DNA from: [Enterobacter] lignolyticus SCF1
GTDB taxonomy: Bacteria > Pseudomonadota > Gammaproteobacteria > Enterobacterales > Enterobacteriaceae
Reading direction: 5' to 3'
DNA: 64,000 nucleotides
NCBI RefSeq assembly: GCF_000164865.1
Contig: NC_014618.1
Span: 744,001 to 808,000, forward strand
Part shown: piece after piece, positions 52,197 through 59,410 of the stretch
Numbering within the stretch: the stretch's first letter is position 1
Layout of the letters: each line of letters starts with the position of its first letter
The notes under the pieces: model-generated
The model's input: only the letters and a program-made list of their open reading frames with translations
Told to the model about the DNA's origin: nothing
Databases searched by the model: none
Program-made: the position numbers and the translations under genes

Positions 52197-53054
52197 TTAC
52201 AATATTTTCAGCGGCTGATGCGTTTGTTTACGATACTGCAGCGGCGTTTGCTGCATCATTTTTTTAAAACAGGTGATGAAGTAGGTCACTTCGGCAAAGC
52301 CAACGTCTGCGGCAATGGCGTCTATGCTCAGGCTGGTGGTGCGCAGTAAATCGCAGCTGCGCTTGATCCGCCGGGTCAGCAGGTATTCGTGGATGCTGCC
52401 GCCGGTTTGCTGGCGGAAGATGCGCGAGGTATAGCTCCGGGAAAAACCGATATCCCCGGCCAGCGTATCCAGCGAGAACTTCTCATGGTAGTGCGTTTCC
52501 ACCCACTGCATGATGCGCGCGGAGGCGGTTTGCTGCTGCGGTTTGAGCTCCAGCGGCTGAGCGGGCAGCAGAGCCATTATCTGCATCACCAGGAACGCTA
52601 CGTCATCCTCCGCATACTGGCCTGCGGCCGTCAGCGCATGGAATCTTTCCAGAATCGCTTCGATAAACGCCGACTGTTCGCTGAGATCGTAGGCCTGCGC
52701 TGGCGCGTTGCTCGCCGCTACCCGGGAAAACTGCGTCTGAAAGCGGGGAAACTGTTGCAGCGTGCTTCCCACGACCGACTGCTCAATATGCATGGTGGTG
52801 CGGCGGTAGTGGTTGGACTCGCTGTCGTTGACGTGCACCTTATGCAGGCGAAACGGCGGGAAGATAAACAGCCTGCCGGGACGGGCGGTGTAGTGCTGGT
52901 TATCCATCACGACGATGCCATATCCCTTTGAGATATAAAGAAACTCAACGCACTGATGCCAGTGGTAATAAATAGCGCTTGAGCCCTGAAGCCGATTAAA
53001 CGAGATGATTCGACGTTCAAGAGTAATTCGCTCCAGCAACTGCGCTTCGTTCAT
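52197..53054 (-). CDS. AraC-family regulator of the glucuronyl-oligosaccharide operon
   Basis: 285 residues: an N-terminal cupin sensor domain (YYHWHQCVEFLYISKGYG, RPGRLFIFPPFRLHKV) and a C-terminal double HTH (LDTLAGDIGFSRSYTSRIF and IDAIAADVGFAEVTYFITCFKK). It is divergent from the glycoside hydrolase operon with 228 bases between, so the sugar-binding cupin probably senses an oligosaccharide and activates the operon, helped by CRP at 53157. The closest functional model is the RhaS/MelR class. Confidence 0.92.
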   Translation of the reverse strand: MNEAQLLERITLERRIISFNRLQGSSAIYYHWHQCVEFLYISKGYGIVVMDNQHYTARPGRLFIFPPFRLHKVHVNDSESNHYRRTTMHIEQSVVGSTLQQFPRFQTQFSRVAASNAPAQAYDLSEQSAFIEAILERFHALTAAGQYAEDDVAFLVMQIMALLPAQPLELKPQQQTASARIMQWVETHYHEKFSLDTLAGDIGFSRSYTSRIFRQQTGGSIHEYLLTRRIKRSCDLLRTTSLSIDAIAADVGFAEVTYFITCFKKMMQQTPLQYRKQTHQPLKIL

Positions 53055-53156
53055 TTCGCCACCATGACAACAGAATTAAGTTTTTAGACTACGGTTTGCA
53101 ATTTATGACCCCCGCGGATTAAAAAATCCAGTCGAATTGAAATAGGGGTTCATTTT

Positions 53157-53172
53157 TGTGAGGCGGCTCACT
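53157..53172 (+). promoter_or_regulatory. CRP-cAMP site of the sugar operon
   Basis: TGTGAGGCGGCTCACT matches the CRP consensus TGTGA-N6-TCACA at nine of ten key positions. It lies between the divergent AraC gene and the GH154 gene, 111 bases before the GTG start. Catabolite control of the operon is therefore likely. Confidence 0.75.
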
Positions 53173-53282
53173 TAGCGCCAAAGAGAAAAGCGGCTACGCT
53201 TGTTTTCGCAGCGTGTGTACTGCGATAAGAATTATTTAATAACAATAACTTAATTAAATCTCGTGTCAGACGGGAGGATATC

Positions 53283-55115
53283 GTGCAACCTGATAATATT
53301 ACCTTTGCCAACCCACTAAAAACGCGAAGCGACCTGACCCAATGGGTCAATGAAGTACTGAATGCGGTAACCCCTTATTTTAAAAAAGCGTCCAGTCGTG
53401 TCGACCTGGCGAACTTTACCGCGCACTACGGCCAGCCGGTTGCCGGTATGGAGGCCTTCTCGCGTTTACTGTGGGGCGTAACGCCGCTGCTCGCCGGCGG
53501 ACAGGAGCCTGCCCGGCTGTCGCTGTATATCCAGGCTATCAAAGACGGCACGAATCCGGCGCATCCCGATTACTGGGGACAAATTGGCGACAGCGATCAG
53601 CGCGTGGTGGAGATGGCGGCCTACGGCCTGCTGCTGGCGATTGCGCACCAGCCGCTGCTGGCACACTTTTCGGCGGACGAAAAACAGCACCTCTGGCAGT
53701 GGCTTAAGCAAAGTGAAACCGCCGCGATTCCCGACAACAACTGGCACTTTTTTCCCATTCTGGTGCAGGTCGGCTTTCACCGCTGCGGTATGCCGGTCAA
53801 CCATGAGGCGCTTGAAAGCCACTTTGCCGCGATGGAGCGCTACTGGCTGGGCGAAGGCTGGTACAGCGACGGCCCCGATCGCCCGCGCGATTACTACATC
53901 TCCATGGGCTTTCACTTTTACGGGCTTATCTACGCACAGCTGATGGCGGACGTTGACCCGAACCGCTGCGCCGAATTGCGCCAGCGCGCCGCGGCGTTTG
54001 CCGCCGACTTTATCCATTTCTTCGCCGACGACGGCGCCGCCGTTCCATTTGGCCGCAGCCTGACCTACCGATTCGCCGAGGCCGCCTTCTGGAGCGCGGC
54101 GGCGTTCGCCGGGCTGGAGGTCTACTCGCCCGGAGTGGTGAAAGGCATCGTGCTGCGACACCTGCGCTGGTGGATGCAGCAGCAGCCCTTTGACCGGGAC
54201 GGTGTGCTGAGCGTCGGCTACAGCTATCCAAACCTGGTGATGGCGGAGGACTACAACGCGCCGGGTTCCCCATACTGGGGGCTGAAAACCGTGCTGGTGC
54301 TGGCGTTAGGCGAGGACGACGCGTTCTGGCGGGCGGAGGAGCTGCCGCTGCCGCCGCAGACGTCGCCCCATGCTATCCCCCACGCCGCGCAGGTACTGGT
54401 GCATCAGCACGATCATCTGTGGATGCTGACCTCGGGCCAGCTCGAGCTGAACAACTTTGTGAACACTGAAGCCAAGTACTGCAAGTTCGCCTACTCCACG
54501 CGCTTTGGCTTCACCGTTGAGCGCGGGCGCTACGGGCTTGCCCACGCGTCGGCGGACTCCATGCTGCTGCTGTGCGAGCACGACAACTACTGGCGCGGCC
54601 GCCGGGAGTGTCAGCAGGTGGTGGTCGGGGATAACCATATCTACAGCCGCTGGCTGCCGTGGCGCGATGTGACGGTCGACAGCTGGCTGGTGGCGCTGGG
54701 CGACTGGCAGGTGCGTATTCATCGCCTCGTCAGCGCCCGCGACCTCGCCTGCGCCGAAGGCGGGTTCAGCCTGTCCGCCCGCCCGCAGCCGGAGCAGCAG
54801 GCCGAACCGGGCTTCTGTCGCCTGCAGAATGACGCCGACGCCAGCGCGATTTACTGCCTGAGCGCGCAGCCGCGCTGCGGCGAGGTGGTGCTGACGCCGC
54901 CAAACAGCAACCTGCTGTTTGCCGACCGGGCGGCGGTACCGGTGCTGCGCGGCGCGCTTGCCGCCGGAGAGCATCTGCTCATCAGCGCCGTCTGGGCCGG
55001 TAGCCGCGCGGATTTTGCGCCGCAGACAAGACCGGATGTCGCTATTTCCGGGGATGAAATCCGCCTGACGTCTGCCTCCCATAATACGCTGCTGACCCTT
55101 GCAGCTCTGCCGTGA
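53283..55115 (+). CDS. DUF2264 protein, GH154-type glycoside hydrolase
   Basis: 610 residues without signal peptide, so cytosolic. It begins at GTG with GGGAGGATATC upstream; no ATG fits. The N-terminal 330 residues form an alpha/alpha-barrel-like region with family motifs (GMEAFSRLLWG, PDYWGQIGDSDQRVVEMA, DNNWHFFPILVQVGF, GWYSDGPDRPRDYYISMGFHFYG in parts). A beta-rich C-terminal domain follows. DUF2264 proteins are now placed in glycoside hydrolase family 154, where beta-glucuronidase activity has been shown for one member; that link is from memory. Together with GH88 downstream this points to uronic-acid-containing oligosaccharides. Confidence 0.85.
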   Translation: MQPDNITFANPLKTRSDLTQWVNEVLNAVTPYFKKASSRVDLANFTAHYGQPVAGMEAFSRLLWGVTPLLAGGQEPARLSLYIQAIKDGTNPAHPDYWGQIGDSDQRVVEMAAYGLLLAIAHQPLLAHFSADEKQHLWQWLKQSETAAIPDNNWHFFPILVQVGFHRCGMPVNHEALESHFAAMERYWLGEGWYSDGPDRPRDYYISMGFHFYGLIYAQLMADVDPNRCAELRQRAAAFAADFIHFFADDGAAVPFGRSLTYRFAEAAFWSAAAFAGLEVYSPGVVKGIVLRHLRWWMQQQPFDRDGVLSVGYSYPNLVMAEDYNAPGSPYWGLKTVLVLALGEDDAFWRAEELPLPPQTSPHAIPHAAQVLVHQHDHLWMLTSGQLELNNFVNTEAKYCKFAYSTRFGFTVERGRYGLAHASADSMLLLCEHDNYWRGRRECQQVVVGDNHIYSRWLPWRDVTVDSWLVALGDWQVRIHRLVSARDLACAEGGFSLSARPQPEQQAEPGFCRLQNDADASAIYCLSAQPRCGEVVLTPPNSNLLFADRAAVPVLRGALAAGEHLLISAVWAGSRADFAPQTRPDVAISGDEIRLTSASHNTLLTLAALP

Positions 55116-55131
55116 AGCCCAGGAGAACATC

Positions 55132-56403
55132 ATGACGACCGTATCCACCATGCGCAGCGCGCAAGTCAAAATGAGCAGCTTTATTTTTCTCTACTTTTTT
55201 ACCTGGTCCTCGAGCTTCGGGCTATACGCCCTGTGGCTCAGCCAGAAGGTAGGGCTGGACAGCATTACCATCGGCAGCGTGTTTGCGATTAACGGCGTGT
55301 TCGCCGTGATCCTCAAACCGGTGTACGGCTATATCATGGACAAGATAGGCATGAGCAAATGGCTGCTCTACTTCGTCTGCGCCGTGTCGGCACTGATGGC
55401 GCCGTTCTTTGTCGTCGTCTACCAGCCCCTGCTGTTGAGCCATACCATGGTCGGGATTGTGGTCGGCGCGCTGTACTTAAGCCTCGGCTGGTACGCCGGG
55501 GTGGCGGCTTCTGAATCTTATGCCGACCGTTTTAGCCGCCTGTATGGCCTGGAGTTTGGCCGTATTCGCATGTGGGGTTCGCTTGGCTGGGCGCTGGCGG
55601 CATCGGTTTCCGGTGTGTTGTTTAACTTCACGCCGCTGGCCAACTTTCTCGTCAGCAGCAGTACCTCCGTCCTGATGCTGCTGGTGCTGGTTAGCCTGAA
55701 GATAGGCGATGAGCAGCTGCGCAATAACAACGTCATTTCCGATAACAAAATCGTGTTTGGCGACGTCGTTATGCTGCTGAAAAACCGCAAATTCTGGATG
55801 TTCAGCCTGTATGTAGCCGGGGTGGCGTGGATGATGTTTATCGCCGAGCAGCAGTTCCCGCGCTATTTCGTCTCGTTTTTTGACACCAAAGCGCAGGGCA
55901 ACGCCTGGTACGGCTACCTGAGCACCGTTCAGTCCGGCACCGAGTTCCTGATGATGATGGTCATCCCGCTGCTGGTGAACCGCTACGGCGCGAAGAAGGG
56001 GCTGTTGTTCTGCGGCGTGGTCGTCGGGCTGCGGCTTATCGCCTCCGGGCTGACCACCGATCCGGTGATGATCTCCATCATCAAGCCGCTGTATGGCCTG
56101 GAGATTTCGCTGCTGCTGATTTCGGTTTTCAAATACATCGCCGAGCATTTCCACAAGAAAATCAACGCCACCATGTACCTGCTGGGCTACCAGGCGATGA
56201 TCTACGTCGGCTCGGTGGTGGTCGCGCCGCCGGCCGGGTATCTGTACGACAAAATCGGCTTCGAACACACCTACCTGATGATGGGCGGCTGCGCGCTGTT
56301 CTTCACCCTGGTTTCCGCATTCACGCTGTCGCGCTGCAAAACTGAACGCGACGGCGCCCATGACTATACGCCGGCGCTGGACGCCGAGCCGGCGAAACAT
56401 TAA
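55132..56403 (+). CDS. Oligosaccharide:proton symporter (MFS, LacY-like)
   Basis: 423 residues, 12 predicted helices, of the oligosaccharide:H+ symporter family. Landmarks: FFTWSSSFGLYALWLSQ in helix 1, a loop-2 motif KPVYGYIMDKIG, and the E/R pair in the GLEFGRIRMWGSLGWAL segment, which corresponds to the LacY region with proton-coupling residues. Start MTTVSTMRS has AGGAG eight bases upstream, 16 bases after the hydrolase stop. It imports the substrate that the cytosolic hydrolases then cut. Related to lactose, sucrose and raffinose symporters; the exact sugar is unknown. Confidence 0.9.
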   Translation: MTTVSTMRSAQVKMSSFIFLYFFTWSSSFGLYALWLSQKVGLDSITIGSVFAINGVFAVILKPVYGYIMDKIGMSKWLLYFVCAVSALMAPFFVVVYQPLLLSHTMVGIVVGALYLSLGWYAGVAASESYADRFSRLYGLEFGRIRMWGSLGWALAASVSGVLFNFTPLANFLVSSSTSVLMLLVLVSLKIGDEQLRNNNVISDNKIVFGDVVMLLKNRKFWMFSLYVAGVAWMMFIAEQQFPRYFVSFFDTKAQGNAWYGYLSTVQSGTEFLMMMVIPLLVNRYGAKKGLLFCGVVVGLRLIASGLTTDPVMISIIKPLYGLEISLLLISVFKYIAEHFHKKINATMYLLGYQAMIYVGSVVVAPPAGYLYDKIGFEHTYLMMGGCALFFTLVSAFTLSRCKTERDGAHDYTPALDAEPAKH

Positions 56404-56416
56404 CTGAGGAGATGTT

Positions 56417-57607
56417 ATGACCCGTTCTGTCGTTACCGAGCCGCTGCGCCCCGTTGAGCTGCATGCCATTGACCGCCTGGCGCTGCGCCAGAGCCTCGAT
56501 GCCGCGCTTGAGCGCGTGATGCGCAGGCTTGATAAGAACATTGTCGCCTTCGGCGACCGCTTCCCGGGAGAGGCCTGCGAAAACGGCGTCTGGCCGCGCA
56601 CCGACAACGTAGAGTGGACCACCAGCTTCTGGCCGGGCCAGCTGTGGCTGGCCTGGGAGATGACCGGCGAGGCGCGCTACGCCGAAGCGGCAGAGCGCTA
56701 TCTGCCGTCGTTCGCGAATCGTATCGAGCAGCGGATCGATACCGCCACCCATGACCTGGGGTTTCTCTACACGCTCTCCTGCGTCAGCGCCTGGCGGCTG
56801 ACCGGTAATGAGGAGGCCAAACGCAGCGCGCTGCTGGCGGCGGATGCGCTGATGGAGCGCTACAACCCGACGGCGAAGATAATCCAGGCGTGGGGCGATC
56901 TCAACGATCCTGAACAGCAGGGGCGGATGATCATCGACTGCAACATGAACCTGCCGCTGCTCTACTGGGCCAGCGAGCAGACCGGCGATGCGCGCTATGC
57001 CGATGCGGCGACCGCCCACGTGCGGCAGGCGGCTGCCTACATTGTGCGCCCGGATGCCTCGACGTATCACACCTATTACATGGACGTGACGACCGGCGAG
57101 CCGCGTTTTGGCAATACGCATCAGGGGTATAGCGACAGTTCCTGCTGGTCGCGCGGGCAGGCGTGGGGTATTTACGGCTTTATGCTGAGCTACCTGCATA
57201 CCGGCGATAAAAGCCTGGTCGAGCTGTCCCGCAGCCTGGCGCACTACTTTATTAACCGTCTGCCGGAGGACGACGTTTGCCACTGGGATCTGGCGCTGCT
57301 CGGTACGGATGCCGTACGCGACAGCTCGGCGGCGGCGATTGCGGCCTGCGGCCTGCTTGAGATGGTAAAAGCGCTTCCGGCGCTGGACAGCCATCGCGCG
57401 CACTATGAAGAGATGGCGCTGCGGATAGTGAAATCGCTGACCGAGAACTATCTGTCCGCCGACGATGAGCCGTGCGAGGGGCTGCTAAAGCACTCGGTGT
57501 ACCACATGGCGAGCGGTAAAGGGGTGGATGAGTGCTGTAGCTGGGGGGATTATTTCTACCTGGAAGCGCTGGCGCGCCTGCGCCAGGTGTGGAACCTCTA
57601 CTGGTAA
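56417..57607 (+). CDS. Unsaturated glucuronyl hydrolase (GH88)
   Basis: 396 residues of the alpha6/alpha6-barrel family GH88. It removes the 4,5-unsaturated uronic acid at the end of oligosaccharides made by polysaccharide lyases, by hydrating the double bond. The two catalytic Asp are seen in THDLGF (Asp113) and IDCNMNLP (Asp174); their spacing of 61 residues is the same as that of Asp88 and Asp149 in the Bacillus GL1 enzyme. The aromatic substrate wall WTTSFWPGQLWLAWE and the C-terminal DECCSWGDYFYLEALARL are typical. Cytosolic, 13 bases after the transporter. Confidence 0.94.
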   Translation: MTRSVVTEPLRPVELHAIDRLALRQSLDAALERVMRRLDKNIVAFGDRFPGEACENGVWPRTDNVEWTTSFWPGQLWLAWEMTGEARYAEAAERYLPSFANRIEQRIDTATHDLGFLYTLSCVSAWRLTGNEEAKRSALLAADALMERYNPTAKIIQAWGDLNDPEQQGRMIIDCNMNLPLLYWASEQTGDARYADAATAHVRQAAAYIVRPDASTYHTYYMDVTTGEPRFGNTHQGYSDSSCWSRGQAWGIYGFMLSYLHTGDKSLVELSRSLAHYFINRLPEDDVCHWDLALLGTDAVRDSSAAAIAACGLLEMVKALPALDSHRAHYEEMALRIVKSLTENYLSADDEPCEGLLKHSVYHMASGKGVDECCSWGDYFYLEALARLRQVWNLYW

Positions 57608-57617
57608 GGAGCCCATG

Positions 57618-58178
57618 ATGAAAACGGTAGCCGTACTGCTGGCGCCTGGCTTCGAAGAAGGGGAAGCCATCGTCACTATTGATATTCTGCGTCGGCTGAA
57701 TATTCAGGTGGAAACCTTGTCCTGCGTGGAGTCGCGGGCGGTCACCAGCTATCACGCCATCACGATGGCGGCGGACAGCACGCTGAGCGAACGCGCTGAC
57801 GCCACCTACGATGCGGTGGTGCTGCCCGGTGGCCCGGAGGGCAGCCGGTATCTGGCGCAAAGCGCCAGCGCGATCGCCTTTGTGCGCCGTCACGACGAGG
57901 CCGGAAAGTGGATCTGTCCGCTCTGTTCCGCCGCGGCGCGCGTGCTGGGCGGCAACGGGCTGCTGAAAGGCCGCCGCTACGTCTGCTCCGGCGACCTGTG
58001 GCAGCAGGTTACCGACGGCGTGTATGTCGATGCGCCGGTGGTCGAGGACGGTAATCTGCTCAGCGGCAAAGGGCTGGGACGGGTATTTGATTTTGCGCTG
58101 ACCGTTGCCGCACGGCTGGAGGGCGATGACGCCGCCGCGCGGGAGCACGCGGAGCATATTTATTATGCGTGGCCATAA
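57618..58178 (+). CDS. DJ-1/PfpI-family protein
   Basis: About 186 residues; of two adjacent ATG codons the second has the better spacing from AAGGAG. The fold is class I amidotransferase-like: conserved acidic segment PGFEEGEA, the strand VVLPGGPEG, and nucleophile Cys103 in PLCSAAARVLGG, aligned with the DJ-1 ICAGP elbow. Members include glyoxalases, chaperones and deglycases. It ends a sugar operon directly after GH88, so it may deal with reactive keto or aldehyde products of unsaturated uronates; that is inference. Confidence 0.88.
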   Translation: MKTVAVLLAPGFEEGEAIVTIDILRRLNIQVETLSCVESRAVTSYHAITMAADSTLSERADATYDAVVLPGGPEGSRYLAQSASAIAFVRRHDEAGKWICPLCSAAARVLGGNGLLKGRRYVCSGDLWQQVTDGVYVDAPVVEDGNLLSGKGLGRVFDFALTVAARLEGDDAAAREHAEHIYYAWP

Positions 58179-58448
58179 TGATGGCGCAATAAATACGCGT
58201 TAGTGGCAATAAAGGTATATTTCTCAGGATTATACGCTTTCGCTAAGTGCCTTTCTATAACCCCTGATGAGTACCGGCAGGGGTTATTTGCTGAGGCGCG
58301 GAAAAATTATCAAGTAAATCACCGCCTTTGGCGATTCATTATTATTTTAAGATACGCGGCTAAAGACCCTGGCGCTATGAAGGGAATGTTCCTGATATAT
58401 AAACAGGTATATTATCTGCAACATATAGCTATTGTATGAGGCCGAAGT
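58179..58448. other. Intergenic region between sugar operon and yeaR
   Basis: 270 bases, AT-rich. It contains a perfect 10-bp inverted repeat at 58257-58287 (listed apart). A 78-codon frame from GTG at 58203 crosses it but has no ribosome site and spans the hairpin, so it is not called. The yeaR promoter must lie here; in E. coli it responds to nitrate and nitric oxide through NarL and NsrR, but I could not place clear sites. Confidence 0.5.
58257..58287. terminator. Terminator-like inverted repeat after the DJ-1 gene
   Basis: A perfect 10-bp stem ATAACCCCTG/CAGGGGTTAT with an 11-base loop, 79 bases past the DJ-1 stop. T-rich bases around TTATTTG follow. It probably ends the sugar operon; an operator for the yeaR unit is the alternative. 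Confidence 0.5.
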
Positions 58449-58781
58449 ATGCAGCGTATTATCATCCCCACGCATTATGTTCAGACCCGCAGCACGCCAA
58501 TGTGGACCAAAGAGACGGCGCCAGCGTCCATCTGGAAACGCCACCTTGATGCCGGGACGCGGCAGGGCGTTTACCCTCGTCTGTCGGTCATGCAGGGAGC
58601 GATTCGTTATTCAGGCTATGCCGACGAAACCAGCCCTGAGCCGGTTGAAACGCTGACCATTGAGGCCGGGCAATTTGGCGTATTCCCGCCGGAGAAATGG
58701 CATCGCATTGAGGCATTGTCCGACGATACGGTATTTAACGTCGATTTCTACGTTGATCCTAACATTTTGATTGAAGGCTGA
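58449..58781 (+). CDS. yeaR: DUF1971 cupin-like protein YeaR
   Basis: 110 residues with the small beta-barrel of the YeaR/TehB-like DUF1971 family (IPTHYVQTRSTPMWTKETAP, IEAGQFGVFPPEKWHRIEALSDDTVFNVDFY). E. coli yeaR-yoaG is induced by nitrate and nitric oxide, and YeaR is linked to tellurite or NO stress; the reaction is unknown. Cytosolic. A yoaG-like gene follows after nine bases, the same operon as in E. coli but at a different chromosomal place. Confidence 0.9.
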   Translation: MQRIIIPTHYVQTRSTPMWTKETAPASIWKRHLDAGTRQGVYPRLSVMQGAIRYSGYADETSPEPVETLTIEAGQFGVFPPEKWHRIEALSDDTVFNVDFYVDPNILIEG

Positions 58782-58790
58782 GGTGGTGAG

Positions 58791-59129
58791 ATGGAAAGTG
58801 AAAACGCCGGGTATACCTTAACAATTACCGATAATACAACGCGTGATAAACAGGAGCAGGTCTACCTCAGACCGATGGCTCTGTACGTACCGGAGGTTGC
58901 CGTTAAGGCGGTGGCGGCGCTGATTGCCCAATTACCCGCTGACCGCGATGCGGATAAAGGCCTGACGCTTACGGTCAGCAACAACAACAACGGCGTTTCC
59001 GTCGATAAAGAGTTTGCCGCGCGGGCGATGCTGGAAGAGCCGACGACCGCTGCGGACGCGGTGAAGACGCTGGTGAATATCGTGCGCGGCTACGATACGG
59101 ATGAGGATACTAACGTGTGCGGCTGGTGA
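58791..59129 (+). CDS. Tandem DUF1869 protein (double-length YoaG)
   Basis: 112 residues. The C-terminal part (58-112; TLTVSNNNNGVSVDKEF ... NIVRGYDTDEDTNVCGW) is like E. coli YoaG, which has 60 residues. The N-terminal part (about 7-48; YTLTITDN ... PMALYVPEVAVKAVAALI) looks like a second, diverged copy of the same fold, with its PMxLYVPEVA segment closer to YoaG than the matching part of the second copy. YoaG dimerises in crystals, so this could be a fused dimer. Function unknown. Convergent with the dlt-like operon. Confidence 0.8.
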   Translation: MESENAGYTLTITDNTTRDKQEQVYLRPMALYVPEVAVKAVAALIAQLPADRDADKGLTLTVSNNNNGVSVDKEFAARAMLEEPTTAADAVKTLVNIVRGYDTDEDTNVCGW

Positions 59130-59137
59130 TCGTGGCT

Positions 59138-59158
59138 GCCGCCAGACAATCTGGCGGC
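59138..59158. terminator. Hairpin between yoaG-like gene and dltC-like gene
   Basis: A perfect 9-bp stem GCCGCCAGA/TCTGGCGGC with loop CAA lies between two convergent genes. No T-run on either side; probably a shared terminator or mRNA end protector. Confidence 0.55.
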
Positions 59159-59171
59159 GATAATGCCGGGC

Positions 59172-59396
59172 TTAACCGCGGTTCTCTTCAATATAGCGAA
59201 CCAGATCCGCGGGGGTCTTCAGGACGTTGGCGACCTCCGTTGGCGGGATCATGCAGCCGTAGACATCCTGGACTTCCAGCACCAGATCGACGGCCAGAAT
59301 AGAGTCAAGGATATCGGATTCAATCAGCTCATCGTGAAAGCCGACTTTACGGGATAAAACCCTTTCAAAAAGGGCGAGTATTTCTTGTTCCATCAT
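59172..59396 (-). CDS. Acyl/peptidyl carrier protein, DltC-like
   Basis: 74 residues, the usual size for DltC. The phosphopantetheine Ser is in DILDSILAVDL, with helix-2 residues LVLEVQDVYGCMIPP following; DltC proteins share the pattern LDSMGTVQLLVEI. It would carry the activated amino acid, as a thioester, from the DltA-like enzyme to the MBOAT protein. Two ATG codons in a row follow AGGAAAAA. It is last in the operon, 14 bases after the dltA-like gene. Confidence 0.88.
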   Translation of the reverse strand: MMEQEILALFERVLSRKVGFHDELIESDILDSILAVDLVLEVQDVYGCMIPPTEVANVLKTPADLVRYIEENRG

Positions 59397-59410
59397 TTTT
59401 TCCTGGGTGA

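Noticed and set aside
55477..56622. 381-codon open frame antisense to the oligosaccharide symporter
   Set aside because: The sense strand gives a clear 12-helix MFS protein; the antisense frame has no motif.
58203..58439. 78-codon frame from GTG, with a hydrophobic C-terminal half
   Set aside because: No ribosome site, spans a perfect 10-bp inverted repeat that fits a terminator, and no family recognised. It could still be a decayed fragment of a gene.
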